Source of the DNA: an uncultured Mucilaginibacter sp. | Lineage (GTDB): Bacteria; Bacteroidota; Bacteroidia; Sphingobacteriales; Sphingobacteriaceae | DNA: 64,000 nt | Direction: 5' to 3' | Assembly: GCA_903864275.1 (NCBI GenBank) | Contig: CAIPFE010000008.1 | Span: 152,989-216,988, forward strand | Shown here: piece by piece, positions 8,468 through 17,203 of the stretch | Numbering within the stretch: position 1 is the first letter of the stretch | Layout: each line of letters starts with the position of its first letter | Program-made: the position numbers and the translations under genes | Notes under the pieces: model-generated | Seen by the model: only the letters and a program-made list of their open reading frames with translations | Told to the model about the DNA's origin: nothing | Databases searched by the model: none

Positions 8468-8549
8468 ATTAAATTTAATATAAAACAAAAAGGAAGAATT
8501 GTGCTTCCATTAATGTAAAGTAAATGGATCTATTAAACCCCAAAAAAGT

Positions 8550-8957
8550 ATGAAAAGGAAAGTAATCTTAGTTAGTTCAGTGTTAGCTGTTTGCGCAATG
8601 AGCTTTGCATTTACCACTATACAGCAGCCAAAGCCATGGCCGGTTCCCGAAAAAAATGCCAAAATGGCTAACCCGGTAAAATCAAACGCCGAATCTATTT
8701 CTGCGGGCAAGGCTTTGTGGAACCAGCACTGTTCATCGTGCCATGGAAAAAAAGGGTTAGGCGACGGCAGCAAAGCGGCCCAGTTGAAAACAACCCCACA
8801 GGACATGACCCTGGCCGCGTGTCAATCCCAGTCTGACGGTGCTCTTTTTTATAAGATATCAGAAGGCCGTGATGATATGCCAAGCTTCAAAAAGAAAATA
8901 CCTGAGGCCGAAGATATTTGGAACCTGGTAAATTTCGTCCGAACATTAAAAAAATAA
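8550..8957 (+). CDS. Monohaem c-type cytochrome
   Basis: A 135-residue exported cytochrome c. It has an N-terminal hydrophobic signal (1-22), a haem-binding CSSCH at 61-65, and a likely axial Met110 in DDMPSF. The arrangement SAGKALWNQHCSSCHG...IWNLVNFVRTL is that of class I small cytochromes. It acts in the periplasm as an electron shuttle. It follows the YceI cassette and precedes the Tat/Fe-S/NrfD genes, a placement that suggests it links the quinol-facing module to the envelope haem lipoproteins (inference). A terminator ends its transcript. Confidence 0.9.
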   Translation: MKRKVILVSSVLAVCAMSFAFTTIQQPKPWPVPEKNAKMANPVKSNAESISAGKALWNQHCSSCHGKKGLGDGSKAAQLKTTPQDMTLAACQSQSDGALFYKISEGRDDMPSFKKKIPEAEDIWNLVNFVRTLKK

Positions 8958-8975
8958 TTCGGTCACGATAGAATT

Positions 8976-9012
8976 AAAAAAAGGTCTGGCTTAGTTCAGG
9001 CCTTTTTTGTTT
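8976..9012 (+). terminator. Rho-independent terminator
   Basis: An A-run plus GGTCTG (8983-8988) pairs with CAGGCC (8997-9002) and a following T-run (8 nt loop, one G.U pair). It lies 18 nt after the cytochrome c stop. Confidence 0.8.
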
Positions 9013-9140
9013 CTACGTTATCGCCCAACACCCCGGGCACCATTTATTTTATGATCTTAATCATTTTTTTACCCAATGGAGGTCATAGTTTAGGTTTTCA
9101 TATTGATCTAATTTTACTTCGATCTTAAAGATTAACATTT

Positions 9141-9419
9141 ATGAATAGCAATGAAAAAATTACACCAGCAAATTTACCATCACGAAGAAAATTTGTTTGG
9201 AGGGTTGGCGCGTTCACGCTGATGACAGCAGTTGCAGCGGCCGTGAAATTTCCTTTTTTATCCCTAAAAAATGTGATCACAGGCAAACCCGGAATTAAAA
9301 GCAAAACCATTACCATGCTCACACAGGATGGCAAACTTGTACAGGTTGATGAGGCCCTTATCACCTCGTGCAGGAGGAAAGCAAATAATAATGAGTTGCT
9401 GAACTGGATCAAGAAATAA
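9141..9419 (+). CDS. Small Tat-exported protein, paralogous to the N-terminus of the next gene product
   Basis: A 92-residue protein with a twin-arginine signal (SRRKFVWRVG, Arg15-Arg16, then a hydrophobic stretch). The remainder KTITMLTQDGKLVQVDEALI closely matches VKLLSVDGEVIEVDEAFL in the N-terminal part of the Fe-S protein encoded 28 nt downstream. It has one Cys and no cluster motif. It may be a small subunit of, or chaperone-like partner for, the Fe-S protein, or a relic of duplication. I know of no named family for it. Confidence 0.65.
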   Translation: MNSNEKITPANLPSRRKFVWRVGAFTLMTAVAAAVKFPFLSLKNVITGKPGIKSKTITMLTQDGKLVQVDEALITSCRRKANNNELLNWIKK

Positions 9420-9447
9420 AAATCAACACATCAATAAAATAACTGTG

Positions 9448-10380
9448 ATGAATCAAGAAAATAATTCGAGAAGAGATTTCCTGTTAACAGGCCTGATGGC
9501 AGCAGGTATAGGGGTGGCCGCCGGATGTACAACGAAAAGCCCTTTTGAAGATGCAGCGGGGAGTGAAGTAAAAGCATCCGGAAAAAAAGTAAAACTGCTT
9601 TCAGTCGACGGGGAGGTGATAGAGGTTGACGAGGCGTTCCTTAAACCCGTTCCTCATATGCCACCCGTTACAAAAAGCGAAGAAAGAATTGGTATTCCGG
9701 GGAAGAAGTTCGTAATGGTTATCGATCTCTCCAGGTGTAAAAACCTGAAGAAATGCCAGGCAGCCTGTAACCACGCACATGATCTGAACCCCGGGGAGAA
9801 CTGGATTAAAGTGGACCCTATGCAGGCAGGGCCGCACACTGCGCCGTACTGGGAGCCAACTACGTGTATGCACTGCGACGAACCCCCATGTGTTAAAGTT
9901 TGCCCTGTGGATGCGACATTTAAGAGGGAGGACGGAATTGTTTTAATTGACAGCGACCGTTGTATCGGCTGCCGTTTTTGCATGGCAGCCTGCCCATATT
10001 CAACCCGGGTATTCAACTGGGGCGAGCCTGAGCTTTCTCCCGAAGTTGCAGCGCAGCCTTATTCATCAGAAACGAGCATCCCTCAAAAAAAAGGGACCGT
10101 AGGCAAGTGCGACTTTTGTGCAGATATGACCAGGATGGGTATGTTACCGCATTGTGTGTCAGCCTGCCCGAACGGCGTTTTCGCTTACGGGGACCTGAAT
10201 GAAGATTCAGTTACCAATGGCACTGAAACATTCAGGTTTAGTGATCTGATAAAGGACAAGGCTGGCTACAGGTTATTGGAAGATCTGGGTACTAAACCAA
10301 GTGTTTATTACCTGCCCCCGGTAAGCCGGAACTTCCCTTTTGAATCAGGGCTTGAAAACGATAAGACACAGAATAGTTAA
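9448..10380 (+). CDS. Tat-exported 4Fe-4S ferredoxin-type electron-transfer subunit
   Basis: A 310-residue protein with Tat signal NSRRDFLLTG and a possible lipobox (VAAGC, Cys27). It belongs to the HybA/NrfC/DmsB-like multi-cluster ferredoxins. Cys140/143/148/152, Cys172/175/178/182 and Cys221/224/236/240 match the usual motifs. The first motif is unusual: Cys97, Cys103 and Cys107 only (CX5CX3C), so the cluster count may be below four or include a 3Fe-4S centre. It would pass electrons between the NrfD-type membrane protein encoded next (16-nt gap) and a periplasmic partner. No catalytic subunit is adjacent. The ATG at 9448 is preferred to the GTG one codon upstream. Confidence 0.85.
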   Translation: MNQENNSRRDFLLTGLMAAGIGVAAGCTTKSPFEDAAGSEVKASGKKVKLLSVDGEVIEVDEAFLKPVPHMPPVTKSEERIGIPGKKFVMVIDLSRCKNLKKCQAACNHAHDLNPGENWIKVDPMQAGPHTAPYWEPTTCMHCDEPPCVKVCPVDATFKREDGIVLIDSDRCIGCRFCMAACPYSTRVFNWGEPELSPEVAAQPYSSETSIPQKKGTVGKCDFCADMTRMGMLPHCVSACPNGVFAYGDLNEDSVTNGTETFRFSDLIKDKAGYRLLEDLGTKPSVYYLPPVSRNFPFESGLENDKTQNS

Positions 10381-10396
10381 CATAAAATAATTAACG

Positions 10397-11755
10397 GTGG
10401 AAAATTCAACAATAAAAGAGAAGATAGTAAAAGATATGCTACCGACAGATGCAGCTGCAATACGGGAAGAGAAAATAATACAGGACCTGCTGCCCCAGAG
10501 ATTTGGCAAATGGGGTTACATTTGGGTCGGCATTTTAGTAGCAATTTGTTTGGTAGGCATGTTTGCCTATTACCGTCAGTTGCGGTACGGTTTGGCAGTT
10601 ACTTCTATGAGGGACTATGCTTCATGGGGTATTTATATTTCAAATTTCGTATTTTTTGTGGCAATAAGTTTAGTTGGGTCATTGATCACTGCTGTGTTCA
10701 GGTTAGCAGGCGTTCACTGGAGCACGCCGCTTACCAGGATTGCCGAAGTTATTGCAGTAGCGGCTATCATTTTTGCATCCATCATCATTATTGTTGACAT
10801 GGGTAGTCCCGAAAGGTTCTATTTTTTGGTGATATATGGCCGCGTCCAGTCCCCCATCATCTGGGACGTTATTGTGATCACTACTTATTTCTTTATCAGC
10901 ATCCTGCTTTTATATTATCCGCTGCTGCCTGATATTAAAATATTACTTCGTTATAAAGAAAATGCAGGGAAAAGACTGTATAAGTTTTATGGTTTTATTG
11001 GCTCGTTCTGGAAAGGCACCCACAAACAATATTTATTAAGCAAAAAAGCAATTAATGTACTTTGTATTACTATTATTCCGGTTGCCTTTTCAATTCACAC
11101 GGTTACTTCGTGGTTGTTTGCAACCACTTACCGCCCCGGCTGGGACAGTACCAACTTTGGTGCATATTTTATTGCAGGCGCTTTCTTAGTTGGCGCCGGC
11201 GCAGTTGTGGTCGCTATGTATGTTTTTAGGAAAGCTGATCACCTCGAAAAGTATATCACTGAAGATCATTTTGAAAAAATGGGAAGGATTTTAGTGCTCC
11301 TGGCTTTACTCTACCTTTATTTTAATGTGAATGAATTTTTAACCCCCTACTTCAAAATGAAGGAATCGGAAAGGGCTTATTTAAACGGTCTTTTTACAGG
11401 CGATTTTGCCCCTGTTTTTTGGTTCGCCATACTGGTAGGCATGATCTTCCCGATCATTATTTTATTATTCAAAAAAGGAAGAAAGCCCCTGCCTGTTTTT
11501 ATTGTGGGAATTATGGTTGTAGTTGGCGCCTGGTTTAAACGTTATTTAATTGTAACCCCAACTTTGTTGCACCCTTTCCTGCCTATGCACGATGTGCCGG
11601 CGAACTATCATCATTATTTCCCAAGCTGGGAGGAATGGGCTATCACTATGGGCTCATTGGCCGGAGTTTGTTTAGTAATTACCGTGCTTACCAGGATATT
11701 CCCTATTATTCCAATTCAAGAAACTTTAAACGAACAACATGAAACCGCTAAATAA
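10397..11755 (+). CDS. NrfD/PsrC-type membrane quinol-interacting subunit
   Basis: A 452-residue polytopic protein with about ten hydrophobic segments starting near residue 41 (YIWVGILVAICLVGMF). It is recognised as the polysulfide reductase NrfD family, which exchanges electrons with menaquinol and partners with the Tat-exported Fe-S subunit encoded just upstream. It is longer than NrfD itself (about 320) and nearer the ActC/DsrP/HybB-like size class. The start is GTG at 10397, with a charged cytoplasmic N-terminus (ENSTIKEKIVKDML). The next gene overlaps its 3' end by 17 nt, indicating translational coupling. Confidence 0.85.
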   Translation: MENSTIKEKIVKDMLPTDAAAIREEKIIQDLLPQRFGKWGYIWVGILVAICLVGMFAYYRQLRYGLAVTSMRDYASWGIYISNFVFFVAISLVGSLITAVFRLAGVHWSTPLTRIAEVIAVAAIIFASIIIIVDMGSPERFYFLVIYGRVQSPIIWDVIVITTYFFISILLLYYPLLPDIKILLRYKENAGKRLYKFYGFIGSFWKGTHKQYLLSKKAINVLCITIIPVAFSIHTVTSWLFATTYRPGWDSTNFGAYFIAGAFLVGAGAVVVAMYVFRKADHLEKYITEDHFEKMGRILVLLALLYLYFNVNEFLTPYFKMKESERAYLNGLFTGDFAPVFWFAILVGMIFPIIILLFKKGRKPLPVFIVGIMVVVGAWFKRYLIVTPTLLHPFLPMHDVPANYHHYFPSWEEWAITMGSLAGVCLVITVLTRIFPIIPIQETLNEQHETAK

Positions 11756-12617
11756 AATATGCATCGGATTACTGTCCATTATTCTTATTTTCCCATACTT
11801 CGAGGCCTTTTCGCAGGCCGCTGAAAAAGGCGACCTGAATGTTGCTGTAAGTTATTTTATAACTAACAATAAAGTACCCTACCTGCAGGTAAAAGTAAAT
11901 ACCAAAGTAAAGGGCAAATTCATAAATGTAGGCGACATCCCCGTCAAATTGTTTTTAGATAAGGATTCAACCGGGACATTTATCGGAAACGTAACAACAA
12001 ATGAAAAAGGTGAAGCCAGTGCTTATATACCTACATCAGTAAAAGCCGAATGGGCAACCTCAATAAAACACACCTTCCTGGCTACTTTCGACGGCAATAA
12101 AAAATACGGCCCTGCCAAGGGCGATCTGACCGTGGCAAGGGCCAAAATTTTAATTGATGCCGGCAGCGATAAGACGGTTACAGCAAGCGTATTTGAATTG
12201 AAGGATACCACGTGGACACCCGTGAAAGGCGTTGAAGTTATATTGGCAGTAAGACGGATGGATTCGGACCTTCCGATAAATGAAACACCTACTTTTACAA
12301 CTGACTCTACAGGAAAAGCTTCAGGAGATTTTAAAAGGGATAGTATCCCCGGGGATTCAAAAGGAAATATCACGCTGGTTGCAAAAATAGTTGACAATGA
12401 TCAGTACGGTAATTTATTGATCGAAAAAACAATGCCCTGGGGTGCCAAATTTGTCCCGGTAAATAACTTTAATGAGAGGTCACTTTTTGCAACACGGAAC
12501 AAAGCGCCTGTTTGGATATTGATTATTGCCTATTCCATAGCAATATCTGTTTGGAGTGTTTTAATAATGCTTGTGTTTAATCTTTTAAGGATCAGGAAAT
12601 TAGGCCGGGAGGTGTAG
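11739..12617 (+). CDS. Exported Ig-like protein with C-terminal membrane anchor
   Basis: A 292-residue protein. It has a signal peptide (1-26, ending AFSQA), two predicted beta-rich domains (about 30-135 and 140-240; GDIPVKLFLDKDSTGTFIGN, VKGVEVILAVRRMD) of bacterial Ig/CNA-B-like character, then one transmembrane segment (about 258-280) and a short basic cytoplasmic tail. No Cys or cofactor motif is seen. It overlaps the NrfD gene by 17 nt, so it is probably a structural or accessory part of that complex, exposed in the periplasm. I do not recognise a characterised homologue. Confidence 0.65.
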   Translation: MKPLNKICIGLLSIILIFPYFEAFSQAAEKGDLNVAVSYFITNNKVPYLQVKVNTKVKGKFINVGDIPVKLFLDKDSTGTFIGNVTTNEKGEASAYIPTSVKAEWATSIKHTFLATFDGNKKYGPAKGDLTVARAKILIDAGSDKTVTASVFELKDTTWTPVKGVEVILAVRRMDSDLPINETPTFTTDSTGKASGDFKRDSIPGDSKGNITLVAKIVDNDQYGNLLIEKTMPWGAKFVPVNNFNERSLFATRNKAPVWILIIAYSIAISVWSVLIMLVFNLLRIRKLGREV

Positions 12618-12760
12618 GCAGAGATTAGTCCGAAAGAAGCTAGCTGTAACTGACGTTTGGAAAAACAACTTAAGTTATATAGAAGAGGGTGGTTGATCGG
12701 TGATCATGTAAAAAGATGCTAAATATCAGGATTGTTATTTTTTAAATGTAATGAAATTTG

Positions 12761-13993
12761 TTAAGGTACCTTCAGCCCTAAAGCCTCTATGTACCCCTTA
12801 TTCGGCCGGCAATTTTCAAATTTGCTGTTGTTTAAAAAATCATATAAGGCCTTTTTTATCTGTTCGCGGTCTGCGGGTGCAGCTTTACGAATGGCTTCGA
12901 AATCAGCCCTGGGCAGCTCGGTATAGTCGATCAACTTATCAAAACCTGCCGGCATATCAAAGGTGATAATACCTGCAGTATTGTCCATTTTTTTATAGGG
13001 CCAATAGTGCCAGCCGATATTGTTTTTCTCAAGCAGCTCACGAAAATCCTTTACCCATGCATCCTTGTTTTCGCCGGTTTCGCCGCAGTAGATGGGCACA
13101 TTATTTTTATCCCTGAAATCAACGTAATCCTGTATCACTTTTTGAATGGGGTCTGTCCAGTACTTATGAAAAGTGTAAACAAGCTTTGAATCAAATGGCG
13201 GCCCGAAGATCTTAAAATTGCTGTCCCACTGTGCACCGCCCAAAAACAGGATATGGTTTTTATCAACCAGGCGTATTGCTTTAGTTATTTCTTTATATAC
13301 AGGCTCAAGATGGGGGTTTAGCTCATCAGCATTAAAATAAGTGGCGATAGGTTCATTCAGCAGATCATAGCCCATTACGGTTGTTTCATCTTTATAATGA
13401 TCGGCGATCCGTTTCCAGATCCTTGCCGTCAACTCGCGCATGGCCGCACTTTTGAACAAAAACGGGTAGCCGTAACCGTCATCAATATTATCACCTGTTT
13501 GTCCGCCGGGGGCACAATGCATATCTAAAATTACATATATGCCCTCCTTTTTGCACCAACCGATCACCCTGTCGAGCAATTCGAAGCCACGGTCGGGGTT
13601 GTTTTGCCCGCAATAGTTCTCAGTATTGAATAAGCGGTAATTAAATGGGATGCGGATGGAATTCATGCCGCTCGCCTTTAAAAAATGTATATCGCCTTCG
13701 GTTATGTAAGTGTCCTGGTATTTTTCCCAGAAAATTTTGGTTTCCTCGGGGCCAAGTACTTCAACCAGGGCTTCGTTGATTAACCGCGGTGAATTAACGC
13801 TTTTAAATTTGAACATATAACCTTCGGGCACCAGCCAGTTACCCAGGTTAGTGCCCCTGATGAGAAAAGGTTTTTTATCCGGGCCTATAATTTCCTTACC
13901 ACTTACACTTATAAAATTGCCCGTTTGTGCTTTTGAGGTTACGGGGACTATAAAAAACGATAGAAGAGCGAGGTAGATTTGTATTTTCTTCAT
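12761..13993 (-). CDS. Glycoside hydrolase family 5 (cellulase-type) enzyme
   Basis: A 410-residue secreted enzyme. A signal peptide (ending SKAQ) is followed by a (beta/alpha)8 barrel with GH5 hallmarks: RGTNLGNWL, NSIRIPFNYR, DLLNEP with acid/base Glu214, and YCGETGE with nucleophile Glu305, then WHYWPYK. It hydrolyses a beta-linked glycan (cellulose-, glucan- or mannan-type; subfamily not resolved). The ATG at 13993 (MKKIQIYL) is chosen over one five codons upstream because it begins a standard signal peptide. A GTTCATGG/GTTCATAG word repeat lies immediately upstream. Confidence 0.85.
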   Translation of the reverse strand: MKKIQIYLALLSFFIVPVTSKAQTGNFISVSGKEIIGPDKKPFLIRGTNLGNWLVPEGYMFKFKSVNSPRLINEALVEVLGPEETKIFWEKYQDTYITEGDIHFLKASGMNSIRIPFNYRLFNTENYCGQNNPDRGFELLDRVIGWCKKEGIYVILDMHCAPGGQTGDNIDDGYGYPFLFKSAAMRELTARIWKRIADHYKDETTVMGYDLLNEPIATYFNADELNPHLEPVYKEITKAIRLVDKNHILFLGGAQWDSNFKIFGPPFDSKLVYTFHKYWTDPIQKVIQDYVDFRDKNNVPIYCGETGENKDAWVKDFRELLEKNNIGWHYWPYKKMDNTAGIITFDMPAGFDKLIDYTELPRADFEAIRKAAPADREQIKKALYDFLNNSKFENCRPNKGYIEALGLKVP

Positions 13994-14000
13994 AATAAAT

Positions 14001-14082
14001 TGGTTCATCGTTCATGGTTCATAGTAGATTTTTTGTTAATGGACCATTTTCATACAAGGAATCTGAGCCATGAACTATGAAC
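14001..14082. repeat. Word repeat with inverted copies (GTTCATRG)
   Basis: GTTCATGGTTCATAG (14010-14024) faces CCATGAACTATGAAC (14068-14082); 13 of 15 positions can pair. The arms are made of two 8-nt words in swapped order. It lies just upstream of the GH5 start, in the divergent gap with modA. Confidence 0.7.
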
Positions 14083-14239
14083 AATTCGAAAAGCTAATAT
14101 AGTATTATTAAGCTTTGCCATTTAATAACATTTATTTTAAGCCTTTTTCGTCAAAAAAAAGCATATTAAAAATCCGATACAAGTAGCTAACAATGTATAT
14201 TAGCAATAAGTAAAGCAAAATCATAAAATCCTTTGTATA

Positions 14240-14986
14240 ATGAAACCGATAAAAGTATTTATAGTTGCCTGTTTATTATTCTCGACCCAGGCGTTTGCTC
14301 AAAACTTAAAGGTGGCTGTGGCAGCTAACCTCCAATCGGTTATTAAAGTATTACAGAAAGATTTTAAACAGAAAACTGGCATTGAAATTGAACCAATTGT
14401 TGGTTCGTCGGGCAATTTGACCGCGCAGGTCCGTAATGGGGCGCCTTACGATGTGTTTTTGTCCGCAGATATGACTTTCCCTGAAACGCTTTTCAAAGAA
14501 GGTTTTAGCGCAAAGAAACCGGTAGTATATGCGCAGGGCAGTTTGATCATTTGCAGCAAACAGGACATCGGGTTTGAGAATTGGGAAAGGGTATTGATGA
14601 CTGAAAGAATAAAAAAGATAGCCATTGCAAATCCCGCTATAGCGCCTTATGGCAAAGCCGCCGAAGAATCATTGAAGGATAAAGGAATTTTAAATGATGT
14701 TAAATCAAAAATTGTTTACGGAGAAAGTATTTCGCAGGTAAACACCTATATAACAACCGGTGTCGTTGAAGTTGGGTTTACCACCCAGGCATTGGTTAAA
14801 GACCCTGCCAACAAAATCCAGCTTTATTGGAAGCCGATTGATCCAAAGACATACGCCCCGATTGAACAGGGCATGGTGCTATTAAAACACGCCAACAATA
14901 GCTCCGATGCTGAAAAATTTTACCAGTATATTTTGAGCTCTGCCGCTAAAGCTATTTTTGAAGAATATGGGTATCGATTACGATAA
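14240..14986 (+). CDS. modA: Molybdate ABC transporter substrate-binding protein
   Basis: A 248-residue periplasmic protein with a signal peptide ending AFAQ. The start of the mature protein, LKVAVAANLQSVIKVL, and the later GSSGNLTAQVRNGAPYDVFLSAD are ModA hallmarks; Ser residues of the latter bind the oxyanion. ANPAIAPYGKAAEE is also typical. It delivers molybdate (or tungstate) to ModBC encoded downstream. The 107-nt gap to modB has no terminator with a U-run. Nearby molybdopterin-enzyme genes (16385, 18808) give the uptake system an obvious purpose. Confidence 0.92.
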   Translation: MKPIKVFIVACLLFSTQAFAQNLKVAVAANLQSVIKVLQKDFKQKTGIEIEPIVGSSGNLTAQVRNGAPYDVFLSADMTFPETLFKEGFSAKKPVVYAQGSLIICSKQDIGFENWERVLMTERIKKIAIANPAIAPYGKAAEESLKDKGILNDVKSKIVYGESISQVNTYITTGVVEVGFTTQALVKDPANKIQLYWKPIDPKTYAPIEQGMVLLKHANNSSDAEKFYQYILSSAAKAIFEEYGYRLR

Positions 14987-15093
14987 ATTTTAGTGCTGAT
15001 AGCACAAAGAATTTTACAGTACTACAAGGGTTTTATTTATAAAAACATAATTTGGTGCAAAATTATTTTATCCAGGCCGCATAGATAAATACT

Positions 15094-15768
15094 TTGGTAG
15101 ACTTAACTCCGATATGGCTCACCCTTAAATTAGCAGGGGTAACTACCATGCTGCTGCTGGCAATTGGTTTACCCGTTGCATGGTGGCTTTCGAGAGGACG
15201 GTCGGTTTTTAAAATTATTCTCGAGGCAATAATTACAATGCCTTTGGTGTTGCCGCCATCCGTTCTTGGCTTTTATTTGTTACTGGCATTCAGCCCGCAG
15301 CATGGCTTAGGCAAATGGCTTCAGCAAACTTTCAATATTCAATTCGTGTTCTCATTCCAGGGGTTGGTGCTGGCGTCTGTAATTTATAGCATGCCTTTTA
15401 TGATCGGGCCCATAAAATCCGCGCTGCAGCAGTTACCGGCTTCGCTTTCACAGGCGTCCTACTCGCTCGGGAAAACCAAATGGCAAACATTTGTACACGT
15501 TTCTGTTCCCAATATAAAACCGCCGTTATTAACCGCCATTGTACTCACGTTTGCGCATACTTTAGGCGAATTTGGCGTGGTACTGATGATAGGGGGCAAT
15601 ATCCCGAACGTAACCAGGGTGGCTTCCATTGCTGTGTACGATTCTGTTGAACAAATGGATTACGCCTCGGCAAATGTTTATTCGCTTATCCTGTTTGCTG
15701 TTACGTTCGTGATGGTGATAGCCGTTTTCATCTTTAATAAATACCAGCTAAAAAGCCCTGTGGAATGA
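15094..15768 (+). CDS. modB: Molybdate ABC transporter permease
   Basis: A 224-residue inner-membrane permease with five to six transmembrane segments. It carries the EAA-type loop (ASYSLGKTKWQTFVHVSVPNIKP) and GEFGVVLMIGGNIP near the C-terminus, both typical of ModB. Translation must begin after an in-frame stop at 15082, and no ATG lies before the conserved PIWLTLKLAG. TTG at 15094 is therefore the best start. The last codons overlap modC by ATGA. Confidence 0.9.
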   Translation: MVDLTPIWLTLKLAGVTTMLLLAIGLPVAWWLSRGRSVFKIILEAIITMPLVLPPSVLGFYLLLAFSPQHGLGKWLQQTFNIQFVFSFQGLVLASVIYSMPFMIGPIKSALQQLPASLSQASYSLGKTKWQTFVHVSVPNIKPPLLTAIVLTFAHTLGEFGVVLMIGGNIPNVTRVASIAVYDSVEQMDYASANVYSLILFAVTFVMVIAVFIFNKYQLKSPVE

Positions 15769-16382
15769 TAAGCATTGATATTGAGAAAAAACTGAAGACT
15801 CACCAGGGGCAGCAGGTATTAAAAATTGCGCAGCAATTTCCTTCGGGCAGCATTACAAAAATTTACGGTCCGTCGGGCGCGGGGAAAACAACTTTTTTAA
15901 AGATCATCGCGGGCTTTATCAAACCTGAAAAAGGCACCATTACCGTTGACAATATTACTTGGCTTGATACCGCTTCAAAAACTTTTCTGCCCCCGCAAAA
16001 ACGAATGGTTGGCTTTGTTTTCCAGGATTACGCGCTTTTCCCCAATATGACGGTAAGGCAGCACCTTGAATATGCTACCGATGACACGTCGTGGATAAAG
16101 AGATTACTGGAAATCGGAAGGCTGGAAAACCTCGCCCTGCATAAGCCCGGATATTTATCAGGAGGGCAGCAGCAACGGCTGGCTATACTAAGGGCTTTGG
16201 CTAATAAACCAAAATTGCTTTTAATGGATGAACCTTTTTCAGCGCTCGACTCAAAAATGAAAACAACGCTCATCAGTAATCTTAAAATGCTGTTTGATGA
16301 ATTACGGATCACCGTTTTAATAGTCAGCCATAATCCGCACGAACTGGGAACGTTCGCTGCAGATGAGCTTATAATTGAGTGA
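15765..16382 (+). CDS. modC: Molybdate ABC transporter ATP-binding protein
   Basis: A 205-residue ATPase with Walker A GPSGAGKTTF, Q-loop FVFQDYALFPNM, signature LSGGQQQR, Walker B LLLMDEPF and H-loop VSHN. It lacks the C-terminal TOBE/MopB domain of full ModC (about 350 residues), so molybdate feedback through that domain is absent. It starts in the ATGA overlap with modB and ends 2 nt before the stop of the convergent gene at 16385. Confidence 0.9.
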   Translation: MISIDIEKKLKTHQGQQVLKIAQQFPSGSITKIYGPSGAGKTTFLKIIAGFIKPEKGTITVDNITWLDTASKTFLPPQKRMVGFVFQDYALFPNMTVRQHLEYATDDTSWIKRLLEIGRLENLALHKPGYLSGGQQQRLAILRALANKPKLLLMDEPFSALDSKMKTTLISNLKMLFDELRITVLIVSHNPHELGTFAADELIIE

Positions 16383-16384
16383 CA

Positions 16385-16894
16385 TTAATTCACTTCTCCG
16401 ACCTCAATCTTCTCCAAATTATGCAAATATCTACGCCCGGTTTTGAAATCAGTTGCTGAGGTCATTTGGATGCTTTCCGGCATTTTTTCGGCTTTTATAC
16501 CGTTTTTCTCCAGGATAATAAATACATGATTGCCCACTTCGGTATTAAACAATTCATTCCACGAATAAACAACCGTGTATCCATCATTCCCGCTGCAGGC
16601 AAAATAAAAGCGGCTGAATAGTTTAGGGCTGTTTGCCGCCAATTGGGTATGGCTTAAAATATCCTTTAATAAAACGCCTTTCAACCGATCATCCTCGTGC
16701 TTAAAGGTGCCTGTATGATCGGTCACCTTTATGTCCCCGATCGCTTTAACGGGGCAACTATTTAAGGAATCCATTGTGATTATCGACGGGTTTTTAATCT
16801 GCCCGCTGATACTAAAGCTAAGGGTTTGTTTTAATGGCTCCTGGGCAAATGCTGCGGCACTGTACAGTAAAAAGAGAAATACAAGTTTTTTCAT
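16385..16894 (-). CDS. Exported molybdopterin-fold (sulfite-oxidase-like) domain protein
   Basis: A 169-residue protein with a signal peptide ending AFAQ. The rest resembles the oxidoreductase molybdopterin-binding domain in short form: LKGVLLKDIL, FACSGNDGYTVVYSWNELFN, and a final RYLHNLEKIEV. Cys in FACSGNDG could correspond to the Mo-ligating Cys, but the domain is truncated compared with SuoX/MsrP, so cofactor binding is uncertain. It converges with modC, leaving 2 nt between the stops. The ATG at 16894 is preferred to GTG at 16903. Confidence 0.6.
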   Translation of the reverse strand: MKKLVFLFLLYSAAAFAQEPLKQTLSFSISGQIKNPSIITMDSLNSCPVKAIGDIKVTDHTGTFKHEDDRLKGVLLKDILSHTQLAANSPKLFSRFYFACSGNDGYTVVYSWNELFNTEVGNHVFIILEKNGIKAEKMPESIQMTSATDFKTGRRYLHNLEKIEVGEVN

Positions 16895-16918
16895 GATATG
16901 CACACGAGTTTATATGGA

Positions 16919-17109
16919 TACGAATTTACACGAATTGGGCCGAATTTACACGAAAGGATATTGCACTAATTCTCACGAATTATTTCTTATTACGCGAATT
17001 GATTCGTGTCAATTTTATTTAATTCGTGAAAATTAGTGCCCCCTGAAATCCGATTCACGAAAATTTACGTTTATAATTTCATACAAGTTGGTACAAGTTG
17101 ATACAGTTT
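16919..17109. repeat. Word repeats and 20-bp hairpin (CACGAATT / TACAAGTTG)
   Basis: CGAATTTACACGAA occurs at 16921 and 16941. A 20-bp stem (16963-16982 with 17020-17039; 19 of 20 pair) is built from CACTAATT and CACGAATT words. TACAAGTTG repeats at 17082 and 17092. This fills the 309-nt divergent gap between the genes at 16894 and 17204, and no gene is seen in it. Confidence 0.75.
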
Positions 17110-17203
17110 AATTTATCAGAATAAAAAACTTTAGCTTTATTGTAAGGTTTCGAAATGATACCCGGCTAATGCCATAAAGACCCCAAAATTAATTCACATA
17201 ATA

